Shown here: piece after piece, positions 1 through 10,102 of the stretch | Layout of the letters: the number at the start of each line of letters is the position of its first letter | How positions within the stretch are numbered: position 1 is the stretch's first letter | NCBI RefSeq assembly: GCF_026213295.1 | Contig: NC_079415.1 | Span: 22,158,639 to 22,222,638, forward strand | Origin: Gadus chalcogrammus | Lineage: Eukaryota; Chordata; Actinopteri; Gadiformes; Gadidae | Direction of reading: 5' to 3' | Length of the DNA stretch: 64,000 nt | Translations under genes and position numbers: made by a program | The notes under the pieces: generated by a model | The model's database searches: none | The model's input: the letters and a program-made list of their open reading frames with translations, nothing else | What the model was told of the DNA's origin: nothing

Positions 1-60
1 ATTAAGACGGGCCCGTCTGTAGTGCCCGTCTTAAGGGAGAGAGAGAAAAAAAGATCTACA

Positions 61-107
61 TCACCCTTACCTGGCATCAAAGTTGAGCTTGTGCCAGGTA
101 AGGGTGA
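61..107. repeat. Perfect 16-bp inverted repeat (hairpin); second at 2-34
   Basis: Positions 61-76 and 92-107 are exact reverse complements around a 15-nt spacer. A second pair, 2-12 and 24-34 (11 bp, arms TTAAGACGGGC and its complement), lies just upstream. Two adjacent perfect hairpins in intronic DNA suggest the end of a foldback or MITE-type element truncated by the window edge, but no target duplication is visible. Confidence 0.6.
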
Positions 108-526
108 AATAGAACTTTGCCCTCTCTCTCTGGCTCTCGTATGTTGGCCAGTTTTTGTGTCCAGTGTTGAAGTTAAATTATAATTACCTTGTTAAATATT
201 GTTATTACAGTGTAAAGTTGCATGTTATTATAATTAGTTTCTTCCTCTTTATTTGTCAAGGGGAGTTCCCTCTTACTCAAATGTAACTCACTCGCTTGCT
301 CAAACACACACACCTTACTCTACAGTCTCGCTCGCTCTCTCTCGGCCAGTTTTTGCGTCAGCAGGTTGAAGTCGTGCTGGTATTAAAATATATTGTGAAG
401 GTATTAAAAAAGGTATACAAGAATTTCTGTATAAAACCTGTGTAAGCATGCTTTTGCTTGCAAGTCTAATGAGTGAGCACGGAAAGTATCAAGTCCATGG
501 TCCCGTAGTGTTGATCAGCAGAGAAA

Positions 527-652
527 TAGTCCGCCAAAGACGTTGACGTTGTTTAGCAACCGAAGAAACTGGGGTTGACAAGTTACCAGTAGTCCGCCAA
601 AGACGTGGACGTTGTTTAGCAACCAAAGACGCTGGGGTTGACAAGTTACCAG
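527..652 (+). repeat. 63-bp tandem duplication, two copies
   Basis: Copies 527-589 and 590-652 start with TAGTCCGCCAAAGACG and end with TTGACAAGTTACCAG and differ at a few positions. Simple head-to-tail duplication in the intron; no coding or regulatory role is visible. Confidence 0.85.
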
Positions 653-949
653 ACTAATATCTATGCAAGTGAACGGAGCGTTCCACGGCATTGACAGGAA
701 AAATAAATAAATCCATACCTTTTTATCATTTAAATGAATGTTTTGTACATATTAATGTTAATAGTATTCTTCTTCCCAGGGACTGCAGATGTTAATGAGC
801 CATGTAGCCAACTCCGGCACACCAGTTGTGTTGTTTAATAAACCACTGAACAAATATATATTTTCTTTGCATGGCTGTTTTCAGTTTAGTAGTTTTTGTT
901 TTCACTTGGTGAGGGGAGCCAGAATGAATCGTTTTTCTCTCTCTCTCAG

Positions 950-2104
950 GCCACGCAAGCTGCCAAGAAGCCAAAGACGGAGGGCGGCTCGGTGGAGAGT
1001 GCCTTCCTTGGGACGTCGTCGCTGGACAGCCTGTCGGCAGTCGCCGGCTCCTTCTTCCCCTCGACCTCCTCCTCGGACCCCTGCGACATGACCTCCCTGG
1101 ATGCCATGGGGGGGCCTTTTGGCCCCTATCAGCCCCTGGACGACCCGCCCAAGGCCTGTGGTTACGAGCCTTTCCCCTCAGACTACAAGCATGAACACAA
1201 GGCAGGGGCCCCGGTCGGAGGTGCCCCCGTGGCGGGGCCCGGTGGCTCCTCCGGGGGGAAGAACCCCCCGCTGGCCGTCAACCCGCCGCCCTTCGCCCGC
1301 CCCCAGAAGGTCCTGACTCTGGACAAGTACCGCGAAAAGCACGCGGCCGCCGAGCTGGCCATGCAGAACGGGCGCACGGAGGAGCCGGGCGCCGACCAGT
1401 ACCCCCCGCCCCCCGCTCACTCCTCCCACCACCACAAAAAACGCTCTCAGCCACAGGGCTCAGCGCAGGCGGGTGAGGGCAGGCGGGAGAAGTCCAGCTC
1501 CAAGAAGTCCCGCCTAGCCCCAGGGCCTCCTCCGTCGTCATCTGCCTTTGCTGAGAACGGTGTGGGCAGCAGCGGCGAGGAGCTCAAGATGCGCATCAAG
1601 GTGTCATCAGAGCGGCACATGCTGTCTGAGCCGGGCGCCGCTGCCGTCGTGCCCGCACCTGTCAAGGACAAGCACAAGGACCACTCTGGCCACCGCCAAC
1701 CCAAACATGGCTCGCACTCCCACGCCTACTCCCTGGGAGCAGCGGGCCGGGGGGGTGCCGCAGACGCTCCCGCCTTAACCCTCAGAAACCCCGGCAGTGG
1801 GCACGAGGGCGGCTCCTCCGGCTCGTCCCGGAAACGGGCGCACCCGGAGGCAGGCACCCATGGCAACAACAACAATCACCATCACCACCACCACCACCAC
1901 CACCACCACTCGAGCAAGAGTGGCCGCAGCTCCAAGGGGGGGTCCCTGGGCCCCGCCCACTACGCTGTGGACGGGGGCCCACGGGCCCCAGGGGGCCACG
2001 ACGGCTCCAACGGCGTGCTCAATGCCAACGGCCAGCACACGGACTACAAAGACACCTTTGACATGCTGGACTCCTTACTAAGTGCCCAGGGGATGAACTT
2101 ATGA
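950..2104 (+). CDS. ccnt2: Cyclin T2, terminal exon (partial gene)
   Basis: Cyclin T2 pairs with CDK9 to form P-TEFb, which phosphorylates the RNA polymerase II C-terminal domain and releases paused polymerase in the nucleus. This exon encodes the last 384 residues, without the cyclin box. The first residues, ATQAAKKPK, match the end of the cyclin fold region of T-type cyclins. Further family landmarks are LDKYREK (about residue 130 of the exon), EELKMRIKVSSERH, a Ser-rich SSRKR stretch, an 11-His tract at about 1877-1909, and the end DYKDTFDMLDSLLSAQGMNL. Ending right after this block, with the LDKYREK and SSERH motifs, fits CCNT2 rather than CCNT1, which runs on past it. The acceptor CAG at 947-949 leaves the reading frame in phase 0, and the frame is open to TGA. 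The exon is very GC-rich and Gly/Ser/Pro-rich compared with mammals. The His-rich, disordered tail is known in T cyclins to promote interaction with the polymerase tail. Confidence 0.93.
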   Translation, partial: ATQAAKKPKTEGGSVESAFLGTSSLDSLSAVAGSFFPSTSSSDPCDMTSLDAMGGPFGPYQPLDDPPKACGYEPFPSDYKHEHKAGAPVGGAPVAGPGGSSGGKNPPLAVNPPPFARPQKVLTLDKYREKHAAAELAMQNGRTEEPGADQYPPPPAHSSHHHKKRSQPQGSAQAGEGRREKSSSKKSRLAPGPPPSSSAFAENGVGSSGEELKMRIKVSSERHMLSEPGAAAVVPAPVKDKHKDHSGHRQPKHGSHSHAYSLGAAGRGGAADAPALTLRNPGSGHEGGSSGSSRKRAHPEAGTHGNNNNHHHHHHHHHHHSSKSGRSSKGGSLGPAHYAVDGGPRAPGGHDGSNGVLNANGQHTDYKDTFDMLDSLLSAQGMNL

Positions 2105-3235
2105 GCCCCCCTTCGCCCTTTTCCGTCTTTGTTGGAAAGGGGATTGGGAGGGGGGGGTCGGCGCAGAGAGCGTCCGGAATGATCTGAAACAGAAGAGGTA
2201 TTACACACAAACACGCTTTTAATAGAATTTTAAAGAAAAATTAAAGATTTATTTCCTGTTTATTTTTAAGTTATCTGAATCTCTATCATCAGTCCAAGTC
2301 TGCACACTCATGAGATGAACCACGTAAAACGCAGTCACGAAAAAATTGACAAAATATATATGCATTAAGCGGTGTACTACTAGCTGGCAACAAAAAAAAA
2401 AATCTTGACTTGCTTTTTGGGGTTCTGTGATTGGGTAAAAGAAAACCCTTGAATTATGAATTTTACTGCAAGCCGTCTTATTTATGTTTTAAATGATGAG
2501 CATGTTTTGGATCACAAAGGGAAGACGGAGCCGGTGTGTTTCACAGCCATGTCTGACCGCTCTGCCATTGACATTAATGTATGTACATTTTTCTATGTTT
2601 AGACATTTATTCAACTTTAAAAAGAAAAAAAACTCAGGTCTTGGAAAAAACGTTTTTGATATAAGAACCTTCCTCTCTCTTGGTTTAAGTACCTTTCTGT
2701 GGAGATGTAACCTGTTTTAGCTTTTCCTCTTTTTGTTTTTTAATCGTCGACGGAGTTCGGAATAAGGCCCAGGCATTCTGCTCTACTAAGAGCACGTGCG
2801 TACGTGGCCGTTTTAACCGTCACAACACAAGTGAACCAAGGGTTCTGACCGGATGGGTTTTCGACCCCTTTTGCCTCTCAATGCTCCTACCCAGTGTCAG
2901 AGCATAACAAATATGGAGTTTGACATCTTTTCTGCTGTGAAAATGCACCGAAACAAAACCTTGGCTTTAATACGTATGAAAAAAAAAGCCTTGTGGTTGT
3001 TCTTTTGTCAATCGTATGATTAATGTCTTATTAACCAACAGAAAAGCAGAAGCATTCTTCAGAACCAGATTGTGTACATAGGACTGTAGTACAGAGTTAA
3101 TGATGTTAGCTTGTCAGTCCCCAAGACTCCTTCCATTCAGTGTATTTTGAAGTTTAATGCAGACTCTGTATTGGTAAAACATATCCTTGGTTTGTGTATT
3201 GGGAGCCCAAATAAAGGTGATTTATACACAACAGC
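2105..3235 (+). other. ccnt2: 3'UTR of ccnt2
   Basis: About 1.1 kb of AT-rich, ORF-free sequence follows the stop codon and contains A runs, T-rich tracts and poly-U stretches. It ends shortly after a canonical AATAAA. The extent is inferred from that signal. Confidence 0.7.
3210..3215 (+). terminator. ccnt2: Polyadenylation signal AATAAA of ccnt2
   Basis: AATAAA followed about 20-35 nt later by a T/C-rich stretch with GTTCCTGTC, as expected of a cleavage and polyadenylation site. It is the first good signal at a plausible distance from the stop. Confidence 0.7.
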
Positions 3236-3610
3236 CCCCCTTGTTCCTGTCATTTACTTCCTCCATACTGGCCTTATCTTCACATTGTTCATGTGTTCAT
3301 TTTGATATGTTCCAGTAGGCTCACACACCCACCTCTAAGACTCTGTGATGGGGTGATTGCGTCCCATCTGAAATGTTCTTGGTATGTTCGTCAGCATGGG
3401 CAGTTTAACCAAGACCCGTCTTAACCGCATCTATCCCCACCCTTCCAGCTCCTGACCTCAGTGGACAGAAGTCTAAATTTGACCTCCACTCTACCGTGGC
3501 CAGGAATGGATTAATAGCCAAACGGTGTGATATGGTTTTGTCTCGTTTCATCCCCCTCCCTGCCGAAGCCCTGTCTCTGACCCACACTGTTGACTGAGCA
3601 GAGGGTTGAT
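3236..3610. other. Intergenic spacer, nothing recognised
   Basis: No open frame with recognisable similarity, no RNA gene and no clear repeat were seen between the ccnt2 polyadenylation site and the hairpin MITE. Confidence 0.5.
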
Positions 3611-3803
3611 GTTACAAACAGTTTTGAAACTGACTTTTCTGACATCACCAGTGGGCGTGGCCACCTAGATGTGTGCTGGTTAGATCAGTCTACCAGCCTA
3701 CCCAGTGGACTGTAGCAAATGTTGGTCATCTATCGTCATACATCTAGTTGGACACGCCCACTTGTGATGTCAGAAGAGGCAGAAATTTCAAACGGTTTGT
3801 AAC
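3611..3803. mobile_element. Foldback MITE with ~60-bp terminal inverted repeats
   Basis: The ends GTTACAAAC and GTTTGTAAC are complementary. The complementarity continues inward for about 60 bp, with landmarks TCTGACATCAC and GTGGGCGTG on the left and CACGCCCAC and GTGATGTCAGA on the right. The central loop is about 65 bp. No coding capacity. A clear target duplication was not identified, so the superfamily is left open. Confidence 0.75.
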
Positions 3804-3866
3804 GACTAATTACACTCACACCTGTTGGTATAATGTGTCACATTTTAAGGATTTGATCAGAGAGCC

Positions 3867-4288
3867 TGTTACGCGCCTCCTCTTTTTCTTGTTCCACCCG
3901 CTCTATTCTCTGTCTCGCAGGTGTTCCTGATTCTTGGGCTGGAGCTACGACTACTATCCCTACTTAAGGCGTGTCTCTGATTCTGGAATCTTCACGTTGA
4001 CCCGAGCTGCCTTTGAATCCTGCATGGAGGACTGCTATTGTTCTTTTCGCATTCGTTTTCTGTAGCGGAGGATGGGAACTGTAGGGAGGAAGTTCTGGCT
4101 TCGACGGCCCAATGCCTGGCTGGCCCAGGCTTCGTCCACCCCTTTTGTTTCTTTAATCAGTGTCCCTTTTGTTGGAAGTTTTTGGAAATAAACGTCACCA
4201 TCATTGTGAACAGTAACTTTGGTCTATGTATTGTTAATACGTTGCGGGCCACCGGATTGCGAGCCGTGTTGTAAGGGTGGCCGTAACA
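3867..4288 (+). repeat. 5' LTR of the gypsy element
   Basis: The 422-bp segment starts with TGTTACG and ends with CGTAACA, a perfect 7-bp inverted repeat with canonical TG...CA ends. It contains an AATAAA near 4187 and lies immediately before a primer binding site. There is no second copy in the window to confirm the borders, so they rest on the terminal inverted repeat and PBS position. Confidence 0.75.
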
Positions 4289-4292
4289 TATT

Positions 4293-4305
4293 TGGGGGCT
4301 CGTCC
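4293..4305 (+). promoter_or_regulatory. Primer binding site, tRNA-Pro-like
   Basis: TGGGGGCTCGTCC matches the complement of the 3' end of tRNA-Pro, the classic primer of many retroelements, over 13 nt. It starts 5 nt after the inferred LTR end. Confidence 0.75.
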
Positions 4306-4469
4306 ATACAAGATTGTTTATTGTTTATCGCACTTGCGTTGTTGGTAGGGTTCTATTTTCTATTGTGCGTCGTCTCTCTCGTCGACTGGTGTTTGGCTAG
4401 GTTGCTAAGCACGTTGTCCTGGTGGGGGAAGCACCGTACCAAGTTGTAGCGTGGTTTGATTTAGTCGAG

Positions 4470-6147
4470 ATGGAGTTCGATCTGGAGGGTTTTGTGGATG
4501 ACCCAACCGTTGAAAAACTGGATGGGTGCACGGTAGAACACCTAAAGCTCATTGCGGGGAGATACAGTATCGATGTTAGTACGGCAGGAAGCCGGTAATT
4601 AAGGAACGACTGCGCTGCGTATTGGCAGCGCGGGGCGCTATTTCCCCTCGTGAATCTGATGAGGCGGGTTTCAACGAGCAGATAAGAATGAAGGAGCTTG
4701 AGCTGGAGTTGCGTAGGCTGGAGTTGAAGGAGAGGGAGATTTCTTTCTCATTGAGAGAGGCGGAAATTTCCTCCTCGTTGAGAGAGAAGGAGATTTCTTT
4801 GAAGGAGAAGGAGATCACCTGCCATTTCGAGGTGAAGAAGCTTGAGGAGGAGACGAAGCGTGTGCTGCGGTTGAAGGAGCTTGAGTTGGAGATTGGCGTG
4901 GCTGTGCCGTCTCTCTCAACAGGTGGGCATACACACGGGGAAAGCGCTGCTTTTGATGTGACTAGACACATTCGCCTGTTGCCGGTATTTTCAGAAAAGA
5001 CGTGGATACGTTTTTTATTCTTTTTGAGCGTATTGCAACTACGATGAAGTGGCCTAGGGATTTGTGGACGGTGTTGCTGCAGTGTGTGTTGACTGGGAAA
5101 GCTCAGGAGGTTTACGCGGCGTTGTCCTCTGAGAGCAGTCTGGACTTTTGCTTGGTAAAAGCTGCCGTTTTGAAGGCATATGAGCTTGTGCCGGTGGCAT
5201 ATCGCCAAAGGTTCCGTCGGCATAGAAGGCTGGAGACGCAAGCTTACGTGGAATTTGCTCGAGAGAAGGAGGTTTTTTTTGATCGATGGTGTTTGTCACA
5301 AGGGGTGCAGACTTTGGATGATCTCAGAGCTTTGGTGCTGGTGGAAGAGTTTAAGAACTGCTTGCCTGAGAAGATTACCACCTATCTTAATGAGAATAAA
5401 ACTGTTTCGCTGTCCGACGCTGCAGCCCTTGCTGACGAGTACGCACTTACACATAAGCTTGTGTTTGAAAAAACTATGCCGCAAGAGCAGCATACTAAGA
5501 GCGATTACGGGGTCTCTGTACAAACGGTTAGACCTAAGCCGGAGGTGACTCCTGAGTGTCGGGAATCAGAGCTAGACGTATATGCACCATTCTTGATGAG
5601 GGGTGAAGTGTCTTTAACTCAGGGGGGGAATAAAGTGCCTGTGACTATTTTGAGGGATACAGCAGCGTCCCAGTCATTTATTTTAAGTGATATTTTGCCC
5701 CTTTCTAGTGCGTCCGGTGTGGATTCAAGTGTAATTGTCCGTGGTTTTGGGATGCAGTGCATGGGGTCACCGTTGCATACAGTCTACCTCGAGTCAGATT
5801 TGGTGACCGGTCCGGTGGTTGTCGGTGTTCGTCCCTGTTTCCCGATTGAAGGCGTGTCCTTTCTTTTGGGAAATGATCTAGCTGGGGGCAGGGTGTTGGT
5901 AAAACCTGAAGTGGCGGTGGTTCCTATGGTTACGGAGAGTAACGATAGGTTGGCTCAGAAATATCCTGGATTTTTTTCTGCATGTGCCGTAACCCGTGCG
6001 ATGACAAAACGCCGGGCCTTGGACGATGAAGTTGGTCTCTCTGGCAGTTTTTTGGATCTGACTGCTACACCTGCCTCTGGCCAGTTGTCGACTGGAGAGG
6101 TTGGGGAGGTAAGCTTTGCTGAAGAGTTTGCAGGGTCTCGTGTCTGA
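4470..6147 (+). pseudogene. Gag (SCAN-like) and retropepsin of gypsy element, frameshifted
   Basis: The Gag N-terminus starts at ATG 4470 (MEFDLEGFVDDP), then shifts frame near 4578. A charged coiled-coil of Glu/Lys/Leu repeats (MKELELELRRLELKEREI, about 4690-4900) follows. A second frameshift near 5000 leads into the capsid/SCAN-like region (LLQCVLTGKAQEVYAAL; KAYELVPVAYRQRFR; LADEYALTHK) at 5010-5470. SCAN domains of vertebrate zinc-finger proteins are thought to derive from such gags. From 5570 an aspartic-protease domain follows with LRDTAASQS (catalytic D at about 5655; A replaces the usual G) and the flap/strand LLGNDLAGG at about 5865. The product would have assembled particles and processed Gag-Pol. 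No zinc knuckle was seen. The frame stops at 6147, just past a VTRAMTKR block. Confidence 0.8.
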
Positions 6148-7176
6148 GCAGGGGGCCGATCCTGCTGTGTCACTTCTTTTTGAAAGCGCTGTTTCAGAGC
6201 AAGAGATTGTGTCTGTTGCCTGCGGGTTCTTCATTAGAAATGGAGTACTTATGCGTAAATGGACTCCGTCGTATGCACTAGCGGGTGTGGACTTTGGTGT
6301 GGTAACCCAAGTTGGGGTTCCTTTTAAGTATCGCTCAGGTATTTTGAGTTTGGCACATGACAATCAGTTAGCCGGTCATTTGGGGGTAAACAAAACGTAT
6401 GATCGTGTACTGCAGCATTTTTTCTGGCCTGGGTTGAAGAGGGACGTAGTGCAGTTTTGCAAGTCGTGTCATGTTTGCCAGGTGATTGGTAAGCTGAATC
6501 AAACAATTCCACCGGCGCCGTTGTATCCAATTCCGGCAGTAGGTGAGCCTTTCGAACGGGTTATCGTTGATTGTGTCGGCCCTTTGCCACGTCGGGTAAC
6601 CAATTTTTGCTCACGATCATGTGTGCATCAACGCGGTTTCCTGAGGCTATTCAACTGTTTAAAATAACGGCTCCTGTGGTGGTGAAAGCATTGATTATGT
6701 TTTTTTCTGTGTTCGGGTTGCCAAAAGTCATTCAAACTGATCAGGGGTCGAACTTCATGTCACGTGTGTTTTCTCGGGTGCTGAAGCAGCTGGCAGTGAG
6801 TCATGTTCACTCGAGTGCGTATCATCCTGAGTCGCGGGGGGCACTGGAGCGTTTCCACCAGACACTGAAGTCGATGTTGCGAGCATACTGTTTGGAGTTT
6901 AACAAAGACTGGGATGAGGGAGTTCCCCTTCTGCTGTTTGCCGTGAGAGAGGTGGTTCAAGAGTCGGTAGGGTTTAGTCCCTCCGAGTTGGTTTTTGCTC
7001 ACTCGGTGCGAGGTCCATTGAAGCTGCTGAAAGAGAAGTGGGTGGGTGGTTCTGAACCTCAGAATCTGTTGGATTTTGTATGCGATTTCCGCTACAAACT
7101 GCGCCGGGCTGGTGAGCTGGCAAAGGAGAACCTCAATGCTGCTCAGAAAAGAATAAAGGGGTGTTACGTAGGTTGG
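6116..7176 (+). pseudogene. Integrase of gypsy element, truncated and frameshifted
   Basis: The HHCC zinc-binding domain is seen at about 6355-6485 (H...H in LAGHLGVNKTYDR, then CKSCHVCQ). The DDE core follows: first Asp in VIVDCVGPLP (about 6570), second in QTDQGSNFMS (about 6740), Glu in ESRGALERFHQ (about 6830-6860). A one-base frameshift near 6595 separates the two halves. The C-terminal domain stops at about 7165 (AAQKRIKG), after which the frame runs into unrelated sequence. Integrase would insert the cDNA in the nucleus. In the related elements the same frame runs on to a DNA-binding tail and then RT, which are lost here. Confidence 0.85.
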
Positions 7177-7236
7177 TTGGCTCATCATTATTATCGTATT
7201 CCGTTCAATGTAAACATCAGGTTGGTATAGGTAGTT

Positions 7237-7836
7237 AATTTGTATGAGGAATTTAATCCCTTTTCTTTTCCCCCCCCTCTCTGCTCAGGTACCCCCGCCC
7301 CTCCCTGTAGAGTATCCTGCAGGCCCAGTGGTGACAACAGCTGAGGGCAATTACAATCAAAAGGGGCGGGTGGATAAAGCCTGTGCTCTCCCACACCACT
7401 TGGCTATACTTGTTGTATCGTGTTTGGGCGCTACGCCATTGATGTGGACACTACCTGTCGCATTTGTAGGCTTTCATGCCATTGCTTGTAGGCTCTTTAG
7501 CCTTCATTATGTTGTCTTGCTGGTCTTTCCAGGCAAGTTACATTTCCCTGGCGATAGCCGTTTGCTCGTGTTGTATTAGTTTGTATTATCAAGCTGAGTG
7601 GGTTATTGTTTAGTGCTTGTTTGTCTTACTGTTGTTCCTGTTTTGTTCTCCCTTTCCCTTATCCCTTTCCAGTCAATAAACATTATTATTTACTTTAGAA
7701 AACGTGTTTGCTTTGGATCCTTTCTACTACCGGGACCTGTGCTTTGGCACCTGCTGTACGGGCTGAGGTCACGCCAGCCCTATTCAGTGTATGCTGTGTA
7801 CATTTATAGCTTAGTTAAATACATTTGTATGTGACA
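7237..7836 (+). repeat. Possible second LTR (3' part) with poly(A) signal
   Basis: Non-coding, T-rich sequence with AATAAA at 7675-7680. It ends in GTGACA directly before TGGGGGCTCGTGG (7837-7849), which again looks like a tRNA-Pro-type primer site. It is not similar to the LTR at 3867-4288, so it would belong to a different element whose body lies beyond the gap. The start of this LTR could not be fixed. Confidence 0.35.
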
Positions 7837-7871
7837 TGGGGGCTCGTGGCTTTGGATGGTAGGTTTTAAAT

Positions 7872-7971
7872 NNNNNNNNNNNNNNNNNNNNNNNNNNNNN
7901 NNNNNNNNNNNNNNNNNNNNNNNNNNNNNNNNNNNNNNNNNNNNNNNNNNNNNNNNNNNNNNNNNNNNNNN
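7872..7971. other. Assembly gap (100 N)
   Basis: Exactly 100 N, the conventional size for a gap of unknown length. Sequence on the two sides should not be assumed contiguous. The next stretch, 7972-8305, contains no gene or repeat that I could recognise. Confidence 0.99.
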
Positions 7972-8305
7972 CATCTCATGCGATCTTAAAGAGAACTTTG
8001 ACGTGAACAGTTTAGGAATGCATATTCCGGGAAAACAATTAGAACTCTGAAATGCTGACTAAATATAAAGCATGTTTTTATCTTGTAACATTAAACCTCA
8101 CGGACATAAGTAATAACTTAAAATGAAACATAAAAGCAGACCACTACTTACTTGCCGTTGCCTGGCTGGGGGAGACAGGTCCGTCGGAGCCAGCAAGCGA
8201 TGGCTCTTGACATCGGGTAGGTGCACGCAGGCTATATAGGCTATTCTAATGTCTTATTTTTTGCCCTGGCGCTCGGCATAGGCGACCTATGTGTTGGGGG
8301 CGCCC

Positions 8306-8369
8306 TTAATTAATTAATCGATACATTAATTCATTAATTAATTAATTAATTAATTATTTAATTAATTAA
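8306..8369. repeat. (TTAA)n / (TAAT)n simple repeat
   Basis: Imperfect TTAA tetranucleotide repeat interrupted by a CGATAC segment. Confidence 0.9.
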
Positions 8370-8494
8370 GATACCGTAGCACGCAGGAGTCAGGATGGTG
8401 CTCCCCCCCGGGCTAAAGCCCCGGATGTTTTCAATTGCTAACGACGCGCCTGTATCTGTCTGATCGTATTAGCTGTAGATGGATGGTTAAATAA

Positions 8495-8738
8495 TGTCAC
8501 AAGATCGGTCATACTGCAGGCTCTCATTTGCAAATTCACTGATTGTGTGCCCATCGCCGATATGCTATATACCTGGCATTTATTCAGTTCATGTTCTTCT
8601 GAGTGCGCAAGAATCGGTGGCCAATTATTGTCGTGTTTGCATTGTAATGCACAACTTTGCCCCTCCCTGTTATAAAATAACGTGCATCGCAACACTTTAG
8701 CCAATGCAGGCTCCTATTGCTTTACAGTGTGTTTAAAG

Positions 8739-8827
<89 letters not shown>

Positions 8828-8935
8828 GTCATGTAGGCTATAGATATAGATTGATTGTCTTGGCTTGCTTTCATCCATGAAATATTGTAACGTCAAGTAG
8901 AAACACTTCCTTCAACAACTTGCTCTACACACACA

Positions 8936-9015
<80 letters not shown>

Positions 9016-9136
9016 CTCTCTCCGACCACATGTCACAAGATCGGTCATAGCCTACTGTATGCTCTCATTTGCAAATGCACTGTTGTGTGCCCGTCTCCGA
9101 TATGCTATATACCTGGCATTTATTCAGTTCATGTTC
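8495..9136. repeat. Direct duplication enclosing mirrored GT and CA microsatellites
   Basis: A segment of about 100 bp (8495-8596, TGTCACAAGATCGGTCATA... to TTCAGTTCATGTTC) recurs at 9031-9136 with few differences. Between the copies lie a GT tract (about 8738-8826) and, 100 bp later, a CA tract (about 8927-9013) on the same strand. The two microsatellites form an inverted pair of over 80 bp. Confidence 0.85.
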
Positions 9137-9354
9137 ATGTTATGTAACGTTATGGCCTAGCTGGCTACTACATATCGAGAACAATCTGGGGATGAGGACA
9201 TCCCCGAATATTGTCGGGTATTTCGCACACTGCCATCTCAATATATAGCCTAACATATACAAATATATCACTGTACTAGACAACAAATGTATTTTCCACT
9301 AGCTAATCGTGGTCATTACATTGTAGTGAAACTAGTAAAGACAACACAGCTTTA

Positions 9355-9841
9355 CGCCTCGTTTCCACATACGTACATTCTCGTATGCGATCCAACCGTC
9401 TCCGACCGAAAGTCCATTCATTCCTATGTGATTCTCCGTAATGTCCGTTTTCCTCCGAGACTCCTCCCCTCCGTAAAATTTCTGTCCGGTATGTCCGTAA
9501 TACACGTTCAAAAAATTTAACTTTCGCCGTCGTTTTACGGAGATACCGTATGAAAGTTTTTATGTTTTTCACAAAACATGTAAGTAGGCCTACCTGGCAG
9601 GCCAAACTCCTCGCCGATCTCTTTCCAAGCCTGGTTGGTTTTGTTTTTATCTCTGTAGGCCTATATGTCGATCCTCATGTTCCAAAGTACCGGTCTCCTA
9701 AAAACGGCCATTATCATACGTTCCCCAATCTTTTTGGCTGACCGTAAATAAATTCATGTCGGTACGTAAAACACTAGCGCCCCCTTCCGTAAATTTACGG
9801 AAGCACGGATACGAAAAACATACGTATGTGGAAACGAGGCG
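9355..9841. mobile_element. PIF/Harbinger-type MITE
   Basis: Terminal inverted repeats of about 21 bp (CGCCTCGTTTCCACATACGTA at the left end, its complement at the right, ending CGAGGCG). The left flank has TTA (9352-9354). The matching right TTA is found only after removing the DIRS element that follows (15661-15663). A 3-bp TTA duplication is the hallmark of PIF/Harbinger. Inside are several short inverted CGTAAATTTACGG-like motifs but no coding sequence. Confidence 0.8.
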
Positions 9842-10024
9842 TTCTATTTCATGTAGGCTACGCCGTCTAGGCTTCGCCTTATGGGCTTGTCCCGTGCGCG
9901 CGTCTGCGCGCGCTGAAAATTCAAACTATGCACCTATCAGCGTGGGCACCGCCCACATTTCCCCACGGTATCGTGTCTATATAACGCGGTGTATACCGTC
10001 ACTCATCCTCCCTTTTCTTTCAGC
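9841..10024 (+). repeat. Left inverted terminal repeat of DIRS
   Basis: About 184 bp complementary to 15450-15662. It carries GCGCGCGTCTGCGCGCGC, a TATA-like TCTATATAACGCGG motif near 9977 and ends near TTTCTTTCAGCA. The TATA-like box just upstream of gag makes it the likely promoter. Confidence 0.85.
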
Positions 10025-10102
10025 ACTTGTGCTTATCAGCGAGAAATTGAGAACTACTATTAAGAAGAAGATGAAGACTTAAACACGGATCTCCCGAAGC
10101 CG

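Larger units (their letters stand above)
1..949 (+). other. Presumed last intron of ccnt2, with repeats
   Basis: This stretch lies upstream of the terminal ccnt2 exon and ends in a pyrimidine-rich tract plus AG at 948-949, a good 3' splice acceptor. No coding exon is recognisable in it. It holds two perfect hairpins (2-34 and 61-107), CT/CA-rich low-complexity sequence around 120-345 and a 63-bp tandem duplication (527-652). That it is intron is inferred from the acceptor and from where the homology of the exon starts. Confidence 0.6.
3867..7236 (+). mobile_element. Gmr1-like Ty3/gypsy retrotransposon, RT-RNase H deleted
   Basis: A 5' LTR, a tRNA-Pro-like primer site, a SCAN-type gag, a retropepsin and an integrase follow each other on +. 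Integrase comes directly after protease. Gmr1-clade elements are known for the unusual order gag-PR-INT-RT-RH, so here the part after integrase (its C-terminus, RT, RNase H, 3' LTR) is what is missing. The homology breaks at about 7165. At least four frameshifts lie in the coding part, so the copy is dead. No sequence resembling the 5' LTR occurs downstream before the assembly gap. Confidence 0.8.

Noticed and set aside
1101..2081. Other-frame and antisense open frames across the ccnt2 exon
   Set aside because: GC-rich shadow frames; only the 896-2104 frame carries cyclin T2 motifs.
7244..7834. Open frames after the integrase (7244-7579, 7598-7834)
   Set aside because: No RT, RNase H or other domain; composition is that of an LTR.
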